A stretch of DNA of 64,000 bases from Blasia pusilla (lineage: Eukaryota > Marchantiophyta > Marchantiopsida > Blasiales). Positions 44,504-55,600 of this stretch are shown here, piece after piece; position 1 is the first letter of the stretch; each line of letters begins with the position of its first letter. The notes beneath the pieces are model-generated. The model did no database searches, was not told the origin of the DNA, and saw only the letters and a list, made by a program, of their open reading frames with translations. The translations under genes were made by a program, and so were the position numbers. The DNA lies in contig CM114271.1 in the NCBI GenBank assembly GCA_050084515.1, forward strand, positions 10,292,001-10,356,000, in the 5' to 3' direction.

Positions 44504-46600
44504 CTATCTCCACTTATTCACGACTTGCAAAGACCCTAGTTCTTTATTCTGAACAAAGACATCAGTTGGAACAAAGGGTTTAAGCTTTTCAAGTTGAAGA
44601 TTGGCGGTCAGCGAAGCCTTAGGAAGAGCACTTGTGTGGTTTTCAAAGTGTTGGCACCAATGCCTGTTGACATACTCCAACTTGTCCGTGATCTGCCTAG
44701 TCAAAGGTCTCTACAGCTTCATCCACGAGCTCTTTGGCATCTTGAGGCTCTAATTGCACATCTTCGTGAAGCTTCTATTCGGCTTCCAAGATAGAAATAC
44801 AGTTGGTAGTTTGTGTCCATTGTACCATTAGATAGATTTTCATTGCATGTTGCTCCTACAACAACTTCTGCATCTGTGCATTATGAGCTGATATTTTCTT
44901 CAACTCGGTTTGCAAGATCTCCACATGCTTTCGCCATTAATAGGCCTGCTGCAAAGCTTCCTGAAGTTGAGCATACATTTGATCCACTCCGCACTTGATG
45001 TTTACTGCCAAGCTCTCCCACTGTCTGGCATTTCGTGCTTTGTACTCTGCAATTACCGAGTCACTCTGTGACTTCCGAAGTGCAATTTTGACAACACAGA
45101 GTTCTTGATCTCTGATTTCCACCTGCCTCTCAAGGGTTTCAGGAAGTGCTTTGTGCTTTGTTGCGCCCTCCACCTCGTGATGGAGCTCTTGAAGAGCCAT
45201 CAAGTATTTTGTACCTGCCGAATCGCCTGAGCGAAGCATTTGCTATAGCTCGTTCATAACGGGAAAGGCTAGACCCAAAAACCACGTGAAGTGGGATAAT
45301 GTATGTGACATTTAACAAAGAGTGAAAACCTCTTCATTACTACTAGGAGTCTCTATTTGTTCTTTGGTCGCGGCTAGCTCTGCCTCGGTTGGGACGTCAA
45401 ACTTGACCCTAACTTTCTTGGTTGTGGCACTTCTGGGCGCTCCTTGGGTTGTGTTGAGGAGGAACATTGGTGCATTCTTGGATGAGTTGTTGCACTATGT
45501 GGAGTCCTTGTAATGTCTCTACTCCCCGAACCCAAAGCATCAGTAGTTCTTGGCATGCGCATAGGGGCTAAGTTTACCCAATCCAGAGCTTCGTCTGGTG
45601 AAAAGCTCTTCCTTGTGCGTATACAGATGGATTAAGAATGGCGATAGAAAGGACTTCTTGTTGGGATGCAAGGAATCCATCATCTGACGAACTTGAACAT
45701 CGAAAAAAGAAGCAAAATCTACTCCCGACTCCATAGGGTTTTCATATGGCACTTGTATACCAATTTTTTGCTTAGATAGTACGAGCAGGCAAGGAAGAAA
45801 AGCTTCATCAAGTGTTTACAAAACTGAGAAAAGAGGGGTGGAGACAGCAAGGAATCCTTGTACCTTTTTCTTCCTAGTGTGTCTGAAGTGACACAACCTA
45901 GAGCAACAAGGTGTTTGTGGAAAATTTGGACCTTGTGATCGTACGCCACTTCAGGTGCGGCACGCAAAAGATAGGTAGCTTGCCAGTCATCCGCCATTGA
46001 ATTTTTTGGCTGTGCCTGGTAGACAAAGTGTGGCAGGAAAAATATAGGTAGCTTGCCAATCGTCCGCCGTCCAATTGTTTGGGTGTGCCTGGTAGACGAA
46101 GCCCTTTTTCTTGAAGCGCTCCGCTTCTCAACTGGATCCTAGCTCGCCCAGAAATTCCCCCAACGTTAATGTCCAATTGGCTTGGAAGAAAGTGGCCAAA
46201 AACCGCTCTTCCAACGCTTTGACAAGCTCGACGGAGAGATTTCCACTTGGCAACGCGACGCTTTGCATAATCGAGAGTGCTTCTTCACGCATCATTATAG
46301 ACGAGGATCTAGTGCGAGAGGGTCACTGCTTGTGCGCTCCTTGCCTCAGCCTGCTTCTCACTCTAGGTGCTTTGTATTCATTACCACTCAGGGAATGCCC
46401 AGTCGGGGTTTTCGTAGTGGTTCTTGATAATTGTTTCTTGCCATAATGGCTCCTAGGGTTAAGTGCATTGGCGGTATTGTCCAGCTCTTCCCCTACAAAC
46501 AAAGACTGTGTACCAAACTTAGGCTTGCTCTTTGTTGTGCCGCTTTGTCGCTACCATGCTTCGTCCTAAGCGCTTCGGCCTACCTCCGACATCAGTCCGG
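44504..46600 (-). pseudogene. Degenerate open region downstream of a gypsy integrase
   Basis: Minus-strand pieces at 46176-45898, 45997-45719, 45752-45540, 45239-44937 and 44704-44504 together suggest a long ancestral reading frame after the integrase. One piece (45239-44937) is rich in heptad-like leucine and charged residues (EVEGATKHKALPETLERQVE) and may be a coiled coil. I do not recognise the protein. Some gypsy lineages carry an extra frame past integrase, and this could be one. The evidence is order and strand only. Confidence 0.4.
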
Positions 46601-46862
46601 GTATGTTTTGGGCAAATGGTATCTTCTTACATGCTTCCCATTAACACGCGTGGGCATCTATTCTCCCTCTAAAGTTTCTAGCTGCAAGGAGCCATTTTCA
46701 AAGATCTGAAGCACTATGTAGGATCCCGTCCAGTTCAATTTAAGCTTCTCTAGAAACTTCAATCGTCGGTTATCGTAGAGCAATACCAGGTCCCCTACAT
46801 TTATAGATTGAGGACGAAGATGTTTATCATAGCGCTTCTTCCTCTCCGCTTGCATGGTCTTC
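46601..46862 (-). pseudogene. Gypsy integrase C-terminal tail
   Basis: The minus-strand frame 46855-46658 reads ERKKRYDKHLRPQSINVGDL, VLLYDNRRLKFLEKLKLNWT and GSYIVLQIFENGSLQLE, followed by TRVNGKHVRRY. This is the standard Ty3 integrase tail (R-YD-H, GDLVLLYD, KL...W.GP, VNG). The lineage differs from the PHD-bearing elements, and no PHD finger follows. It is cut off on its right by an LTR at 46863. Confidence 0.8.
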
Positions 46863-47945
46863 TGTGATGACCCACTCTTTTGAACATTTTGTAGTTGGGA
46901 TGTTTTTTGTACAGAAATAAGTAAAGGTCTTTATGAAGGAAGATTGAAGATTTTGTAGAAGATTGTAAATATGAATAGAGGAAGAGAAATAGTTGGAAGA
47001 GTACTTGTTAAGGCTAGTCAATGAAACTCCATTGAGAAGACAAGGAGATTGGAAGATGAGCGAATTATCTTGGAGGGGTGAGAATTGTTGTAAGCGGAGG
47101 AAAGGAGAAGGGACAGGGAAGATTTAGGAGAGGCGCGGGTACTTCTTGGCGAAGACCGCAGTGTGGAAAGATGGTAAAGATTGTTAAACAAAGACCTATA
47201 AAAGACTTGTTCTCTGCAGTAGAGGATCCAAGGGAGTCTTCGTGCAAAGACTGTGAACAAAGACCGAAGACCTAAGAGCGAAGACTAAGAAATCCAAGGA
47301 GAAGGAGAAAGAAGAAGAGGAAATCAAAGAGTCTTCACAGAGCGGAAAGGTGTGTGAATAATAGGAATAGAAAGAGAAATAATGTTTTGAAGAAAGCGGA
47401 TTGAAAGAAGGTCGCGAGGAGGACTCTTCGCGGCGGCAAAAGGATAAGAGTCTTCGCGAAGATAGGATCGCGGAGATAGGATTGCAAAGATAGAATCACG
47501 GAGATAGGACTGTAAAGACTACAAAGATTGTAAAGATTGTGAAGACCATGAAGACTGCAAAGATTGTGAATGAAGACTGCGAAGATTGTAAATAATGAAC
47601 CGTCGTAGCAGTTTTGGGAGGAAATGAAAGGGCGTCAGGGTTCAGAAGAAAGCAAAAGAGAAACCAACCAACTTAAGGGAAATGAAGGGTTGGAGGATCT
47701 GAACCGTGGGATTAATAGTTAGAATTTAGAAGGAAGTAGGGAGATCAATCACGAATTTTAAAGAGACTATTAAAAGAGTAAAGCAGAAGAGCAAGGGGTC
47801 ATTCCCTTGTGTCTTGAGTTGCCAAGTACTTTTGGTGGATTGTGTGAAGAAGTCTTTGGGGATGATCCAAGCTGAAGAGTCTTGTACCCTCGGAAGCTTG
47901 TAATACTTTCTAGTTCTTTCCACTCTTTGATGCAGTAGAAGTATC
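46863..47945. repeat. LTR of the second family, inverted relative to 62131
   Basis: It starts TGTGATGACCCACTCTT, the complement of the end of the 62131-63671 LTR, and carries TTTGATGCAGTAGAAG and GGGATGATCCAAGC in inverted order relative to that copy. Its middle (47280-47600) is packed with GAAGACT and AAAGATTG words. The far terminus is not clear and may be truncated near 47945. Confidence 0.75.
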
Positions 47946-48019
47946 TTCTCTCAGCAACCAGACTTCATGTAGAGGCAACCACACGTCACTCTACCTTTTT
48001 TGTACCAATTCGCGGTGAC

Positions 48020-49055
48020 ATACCACATATGCATCCCATGTCTGATGCACATATAAAGTTGAAGAACGCAGATGTTGTGGTCATTGACGAGAGTTCTATG
48101 ATTACTCCAAGATTACTAAAAATTATAATTATGCGTCTTAATGAAACTAGACTAGGTCCCGCCAATGATTTATTTCAAACCAAATTATTTATTCTTGTCG
48201 GTGATCTCGCCCAATTACCTCCACTATGCTCCCACAACTTTGAGAGATTTTGTCATACTTGCCATCTTATGTCCTCTGCCTTCATGCACACAGCTACATC
48301 TTATGTTCTCACAACTAACATGAGACTTGTTAATGACACTGACTATCTCCAATTTCTGAATGGAGTTCGACATTCCCTACCTATTGTTGCTCAGATTCAC
48401 ACCTACCTAAGAGACTGCTTTGTAGACGAATGCACATCAATAGACTTTTTAGATCCAGACACTCTGATAATGTGTTCCCACCGTTGTGATGTCCACTTAT
48501 TTAATACCATTAGTTTAAACTATTATTTTGGATAGGAATTGGTAGTTCCAGTGTAAGTTCACACTGATGCTTCACCATCACCAGAGTTTACATCTTGGAT
48601 AAATGATGATGATTTCCATCAGATTCCATACATAGCCATTGGTTGCATTGTAATGCTTACTTCAAATATGAATCTATCCAAACAAACATCCAATGGCTCT
48701 CTTGTTATCATCATTGATATTTCTTACAAGGATGATTTAAGACATGTTATAACTGTACGCATCAATTCTTCCAATGCATCCGTTAGAATTACTAGAACAC
48801 ACTTCTCTTCTCTTCGCCATGGTTTATTTTGTGAGTACTACAAGAGGAAATTTCCTCTGATTTTAGGATATGCAATGACACGAGATAAGAGTCAGGGACT
48901 CACAGTCAATGGCAAATGTCTACTTGTTATCAAGTCTGCCTTTGCAACAGGATTAGTATATGTGATGCTCTCAGGAGTTTGTAATAGGGCACAACTAGGG
49001 ATTCTTGGGAGCTTAGAACCACAAGATTTTATTACATATGGTCAGCAACCATAGA
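48020..49055 (+). pseudogene. PIF1-type helicase fragment
   Basis: Two adjoining frames, 48029-48535 and 48653-49054, carry helicase motifs: VVIDESSM (Walker B), LVGDLAQLPP (motif III) and GYAMTRDKSQGLTV...GLVYVMLSGV (motifs V and VI). The canonical SR of motif VI reads SG here. Walker A and everything N-terminal are missing, and the join at 48536 needs a frameshift. It is distinct from the Helitron helicase at 34-36 kb and could come from a host PIF1 gene or another Helitron. It starts just after an LTR, which may mark the break. Confidence 0.75.
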
Positions 49056-52000
49056 TTTTGTCTCGTTTTCCTAAAACTAACAATTTTCCATAATGGCAAT
49101 GGGTGAAGGTCCTTCATGATTTTAGGGAAAGAAGCACGCAGGAGGATCTTCTACACCACATATATCCTACATGTAGCAGGTTCATCCAGCAACATCTACA
49201 ATTGACACATCAAACACTATTCTTGCAGGTGAAGAACAATCAAACATTTGTGTGGACTAGCAGCCACCACGGCAATCATCTCAGATAAAAATCTCTACTA
49301 ATCATCTCCAACTTCAATTATAGATCCGTATCCTACTATACTAACTACCTTCCAGGTACCAACCAACTACTTGGACTTTGCGAGCATGATACTTAGTGAT
49401 GTTAGTAGCATACAAGATGAACCTGCGCAACGCTTTGTCCAACCAACAAAAAATCAGATGAGGTTTTGTGATAACCTTGGTCTTGTAACGTCATTATGCC
49501 AAAATGGAGTAACAAGCAGGCAGATTCAATCAATCATAACTCAAGGAAAGGCTTGGGATCAGAAGTTTCGTAGTGTTAACAAGGATGCTCCTACAACAGG
49601 TACATCACTCTCGACTACAAAATTTTCAACCAGACTTTACAAAATCATCATCATTGTTTATTCCCTGAATTAGAATTCTAGTCATGTTGTCTACCACTTT
49701 CAAGTATGCAGAAGGAGGCATTACGCTACAAGAAAATTGACTTCATGGAGACGTCACTAACCAGATCCCAAGGCAATAGACTATTTACATTAGCTCATGG
49801 TGGAATTCTCTTAGATCCCTCCGAGATGACTTCCATCTTCCTATCCACATGGTCATTGATTTGTCCTCAAATAAAGCTTCCCATCTCATCAATAAGCTCA
49901 AGCTAGCACACTCTAATGGTGAGCTACCACCTTTTACACTAGACCAGATTCAGTGACCTCCGGTGATTCCAACTCTTCCTGATTTTGTTGATAACACTAC
50001 ATGCAGGTCAACATGACTATAGATACATGTGTGCAAAGAGAAAACTTGTACAATGTTCCTATAACAATGTACCAACAGGCATTGTCACAACTCCAGGACG
50101 TTGAGGAGCAACTTGCCTCTCTAAGCATACAGATGAATTTACATGAAGACCTTGAGTCCTCTCTTTATGAGGAGATTGATATTCTTAACTTTCAGATTTC
50201 TTTTCATAAAGACAAGGTGAAGGACGCGAGTAAGCATTTCAAGCTTTTTTTCAAACATCTCTGGCTGCTCATTGTCGCAGATCCGTTACAACTAGTTTAG
50301 GCAAACATCATGGAGTCACTTCTCGGTAAGTGATTCCACATTAGCATCAACATACTGTTAGTGCCATCTGGTCTTTTGCTGGACACATACTCACATGATA
50401 ATTCCATTATCATATTCTTAGCTCACAAGCAGCCCGAACCAACAATTTCAGTCACTCTGAGCATTATTTTGTACATACTTTTATGCTCTAAATTAAAGGT
50501 AGATATGCAGCTCTGATTTTTCAATCTTCCATATTTCTGTGTATACACATTAGCTAGACTCCTTACTATCAATACATGTTTTTCCACACATGAAGTGCTT
50601 TCCACTTTCTACAATCTCCTACACTTGCCCTGCTTCTATCTTTCCTACTCAAATCCCCACATATCCTTTCATTGCAATCTGCTTACTACTTACACAATGC
50701 TACCCCTTGCCACAATTGAACTTCTCTTAAATTTCTACTTCCTGGAACTCCACTTGCACATAACCAAACTATGGTAACTTCATTTTAATACACCTATTTA
50801 TGCTCTTCACATTCTATTTTCTAGCTAGAACCGTCAAATTCGATTCTACTAGCTCCAACGATCATCATCAGTGAGCTATCTCCAAAGTAAACCTGACTTT
50901 ATTGATATCAACTAGCAGCTTTCATTACAAATTCCTCTCATTACTAATCAAAACTTACTACAATTCAATACAAAAAATTACAAACACAACCTCAACAATT
51001 ATTTTTACAGCAACCATCTAGATTTACCTTTTATTTTTCTGTATCATGTAATATAATGATATTAATTTTACTTAAAAAATCGCTCAGGCTCTCCTACAAG
51101 ATTCAATCAACCCAGCACTTGCTGTACCTTTTTACCACCTCATTGCAGTCACATTGAACATCAGATGTTTTCTTATTTCTTTAAATACTCACCAATATAT
51201 AGTCTTAAACACTATCTACGAGCACAACCTTACTATATGGCCGCATACTAGTTCGGCAAGCCCCGTTATTACTCCTTATGTTCCAGCCTCCACGTTGCGG
51301 AAGATCAAGAGTGACCCATGCTTGTGCTCTAATTTACTTCGCCACTTGAAGGGAGCAAACTGAGGCATCTGGAACGGTATGCAATTGCTGCTCTGCGTAA
51401 GAATAAATTCATTGGTTCATGATCGCTGAGAGCTTTGCACCTCCCCTGTGACCGACGCTGATGATGGAGCCAATGCCTGTGTCTGGTAGCTGTTCAGATT
51501 TAGTCAGTCGGAAGAATCGCATCGTAATTAGTTTTGCCTCACACTCTTCGGGATACCCATCCTTGCATCTACCACCGTCCAAGTAGGGTGCAGGAGTGTA
51601 TAGTCGACAGGCGCGAGTAAATAAGCACATTTCTGTATACAATCCTTGATTTCTTTTTTCTCTTTTATATAGTTAGCGGGTCTTCGAAGCATGTTAATCA
51701 TGCTATGCATGGCAGTGTAATCGTGTGGGTGAGGTTTGTTGATATTGGGGTGGGAATTGGTGGAAAAATAGTAGAGGTTTCAAATTCAGGGATCGTCATG
51801 GCTCCAGTGTTGTAATAACACTTGAGCCATGACGCATCCACGATGTGTCTTTGTATCGCTCCTATGAGAACTCAGGGTCCGTGTGGACAAAGGAATTTTC
51901 TGGAAAGGGGAAAGATGCGAAGTATTCCAATTTCGTTGGATATCTGAGGTGCTGTCTCAGATTCATGGAGGAATTGGATGGTCAGTTGACAGGGAAAGTA

Positions 52001-52233
52001 GAGTGCGCAATTTATTTTTTTTGGATGTCTTGCGGAGAATATCTTTTGTATTTGGAAATCATCTGTTAGTTTATTGTAGGTTTGTTTAGGGTCATGGTTT
52101 TTCACTCATCCGTACCGGCATGAACACAGCAGAGTTTGGAGATCAGCTGACAAGGGTTCGGCGTATGAGGAGCTTCGGCGTCAGTGAAAAATTCAGAGCT
52201 TAAATATTGTCCCTGGTTGGTGGTTGTTCGTCG
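49056..52233. other. Unassigned region between helicase fragment and dehydrogenase gene
   Basis: Short sense-strand frames at 49371-49673 and 50001-50300 follow the helicase piece. The second has a coiled-coil-like stretch (LSQLQDVEEQLASLSIQMN). They may belong to the same element, but I recognise neither. 50300-51150 is AT-rich with nothing seen. About 51700-52233 should hold the dehydrogenase promoter. Confidence 0.4.
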
Positions 52234-52460
52234 ATGATGTCAGTTTGGAAAGTTTGGCGATTTGGGGCGAGATTGAGAGTCCCTTTAATTGTTGGCGAGA
52301 CGTGCGCTCCTAGCCTTCGGCTCTTTCATACCGTAAAAGGTCTTACGTCTCTCCCAACTATTCTTGAAACTTGGAGTGATGATGGTTTCGTAAGGTCACT
52401 ACGATCATGCTATGAGTCGTCCACGATTCTCGTTTCTCTTCTCATCACTTGTGTCGCCTG
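52234..52460 (+). other. Candidate first exon with a transit-peptide-like start
   Basis: The ATG at 52234 opens MMSVWKVWRFGARLRVPLIV, basic and hydrophobic with no acidic residue for about 20 positions, as in mitochondrial targeting peptides. Good donors lie at 52390 (GTAAGG, phase 0) and 52461 (GTAAGC, phase 2). I could not join either to the next coding exon without a stop or frame clash, so this remains a candidate only. Confidence 0.35.
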
Positions 52461-52690
52461 GTAAGCCTGCCTAGCCGTTTGATTTTGTGAAGAGCAAGAG
52501 GAGTTTCAGCAGGCGCTGGTCGTCCAGTGTCTAGTTGCCGTTTTGGTGAAATTTTCGGGTGGATCTGGACGGTATGTTAATGAACTTATTAGACGGCAGC
52601 AGGCTCATCCCACTAACTTTAAAGAAGCCAAGGTTCTGGTATTCAAATGTTCTATGATCTTGAAGACACTTTTTCTGTCACTAAAAGGAG

Positions 52691-55600
52691 TTGATTTGTT
52701 TGAATGGGAGAGTATTTGGGGCTGAACTTGAGTCTCAAGTCGCAGGTGAAGAGAAGTGGGTGCATAGATGGAATCTGCCGAATACAGAATCTTCATCAAT
52801 ACTTTGGTCGCCTACGAGACGTCCGTGGTTGGAACATTCATGCAATTTTCACAGAAGAGAAATTGCTACTACACATGGGGCCAACCAAGTCGTGAAAGAT
52901 GGGCGGTTTGCTGAGCTCAAGGATTCTGATATTGCTCACTTTCGGCAGATTTTGGGAGAGAGAGGGGTTGTTGTTGAGAGTGATGAGTTGAAGATAGCAA
53001 ATACTGATTGGATGCGCAAGTACGAGGGCCACAGCCAACTTCTTCTGCGCCCTCAGACCAGCCAACAGGTGAAGCAACTGGGTACTTTCTATTCAATTGC
53101 ACCTTGCGTGCTTTCTGGGTCATCGCTACGAGGGACCACAGTATCGGAATTCTGAAGGAGTTTTTTGAGGTAGACTAGGGTGACATGACAGTTAATCCTA
53201 AAGATTCTATGAAAATATAGCCCTTGCTAGTGAATCTTGTTGTCTAATCTGGGGTTCACGGGTGTTCGTAAAATGATAGTGACCAGTTTTCCGTGGTCTT
53301 ACAGGTGTCCGATATCCTTCAGCACTGTAGTAAAGGACGCTTGGCAATTGTTCCCCAAGGTGGCAATACTGGCCTAGTTGGCGGTAGCGTTCCTGTTTTT
53401 GATGAGGTATGACTAAGCGAATAATGTTTCCTCACTACACATCTGGAAGCATTAAAGGACCACATCAAATTCTGTATGAGATGATTTTCGCATTTTTGGA
53501 GTCCCTGATGTGGAACGAAGGAAACTTTAAATTCTTGCAGAAGGATCTAAGTCTAGAGTGATTAGGCGTGCTTCTTAAGGTCTCAAGTTTGCCTTGTCAC
53601 TCTCGATTGGTCATGATGCGCAGGTCATACTCAACTTGGGAGCCATGAACAAGATAATAAGCTTTGATGAGGTGTACTTCTGTTCTTTTTCCTACTGAAG
53701 TTAGTCTGCCTTTTTGTTTGACCACAGTTGAATTGATAGACGTCTGAAAAGTGTTGTAAATGTGAATGTAAAGGAGAATAATTGACTACACCTTCCATCT
53801 TCAGATTGTGCACTGATTCGTTCGAGGCACCAACCAAGAACTTGGTATCATGTGCAGGCGAGTGGAATTCTGGTATGTGAGGCAGGCTGTATTCTCGAAA
53901 GCCTTGATAACTATGTTGGAAGTCAAGGGTATGTCACTGGATTGGTATGTTTTTGGAAGAGTGCAATACACTACGTTTATGATCAGGGCTTGAAGCATGC
54001 ATTTTTTGTATTTTGAGATGGAGAAGTAAATTGAATTCTATGAGCTCTCCGGTGAAGGACGTGCAATTTTCTAATTGTTCGGTGTTTTGATTTTAATCTT
54101 TTGAAGAACCTGAAGTCCACTGTAAAAGGTTTAAATTCTCCTGGGAGTCCTTTCCTTGACAAAGTTCAGTCCATTTCCTGCATATTGTTTGGTGGTTGTT
54201 CAGATTCACAATGCCACTAGATTTGGGTGCCAAAGGAAGCTGTCAGATTGGTGGCAATGTCTCAACCAATGCAGGAGGTTTGCGCCTGTTACGTTATGGA
54301 TCACTCCATGGGAATGTCCTTGGTAAGTTAGACAAAACATTTTCTTTCTCAAGATTATTTGTTCTTAAAGTTTGTGGACTTGGAGTGATGTTGAAAGGAC
54401 TGTAGATACTATTTAGATTTGGTAGGATCTTTTGCTACATCTGTTTGAGGTCCTAGGTCAATTATTGAATGGTTGTAGATAATCACATAATCACAGTCTC
54501 CCTCTATTGGGCTCGTTATCAGATGGGGGCTACTCTGGTTTCATCAGTTTGATCTTAACTTTGCAGTAAGCATTGGAAAGCACAACAAATGATCTAGGTT
54601 GTGAGATCATCAAAGTTAAGCCACTTGGATTTATCCGTTTGAATGATGATTGAGTAGATATCCCGGACTTGACTTTTGTGTATTTTGTTGAGTTTAAATG
54701 TATCTTACCCCTACCGCCTCAAAAATTCACTCAGAGAAAGAAAAAAAAGAAATTTTCTTTGTACCCCGTGCTTACATTCATATTCGAATTCTTGTTCTTC
54801 AATTGAGAAGGCTGCTTATATGCTCGTCATCCCAAATTATCAGGGCTAGAAGTGGTTCTTGCTGATGGAACTGTCTTAGATCTACTGGGGACCCTAAGGA
54901 AAGACAACACTGGTTATGATTTGAAACAGCTTTTTATTGGTGAGTAAAGTTTGGCTTTGGGATGGTGTTTGCTCTTCAATCCAATGTGTCTTGGAAATGT
55001 ATTGCTACGATTAATCGCAATGCTTCTCCCATAGCATATTTTGGTTTATTTGACATTGACAATGCATTCGTAATCGTTGGTAAAGGAGCTGAAGGAACTC
55101 TCGGGATCGTGACGAAAGTGTCCATCTTGACCCCTCCCAAACTTGCATCTGTAAATGTAGCTTTTTTGGCTTGTGAGGACTACATCAACTGCCAGGTACT
55201 GTAACTGAGGCATACACTCCTCTTCGGTGCAAACATTTCTATTTTTATCCTATGGATCTCTACTGAGAAGAAAAGTCATTCATTTACTCCATCTGATCAT
55301 GCTGCTGAATGCTAGCGTGCCTCCACCTTACTGCTATTCAGATGTATCAAGTCTGCAACATAATCCACTGCGATAGTCTTTGTTAAGCTCTAGTGATTAT
55401 CCCAAAACACGAGACATGCTGTTAACAACGACAAAATAGTTCTTAAATCAAAAGCTCACGAAGTAATTACCTGTCTGGTCTGTGACTTGATAGGTAGCCT
55501 CAAGCCATTAAAATGTAGAATTACAGGAAAGCATCTTGGGGGACCATGTCTTCAATACTGTTTTGAAGATGTTTGTAGCCTGTTGAACTTTGCTGGGACT

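Noticed and set aside
51409-51710. Overlapping minus-strand frames upstream of the dehydrogenase gene
   Set aside because: Two short overlapping frames with no recognisable domain or splice partners.
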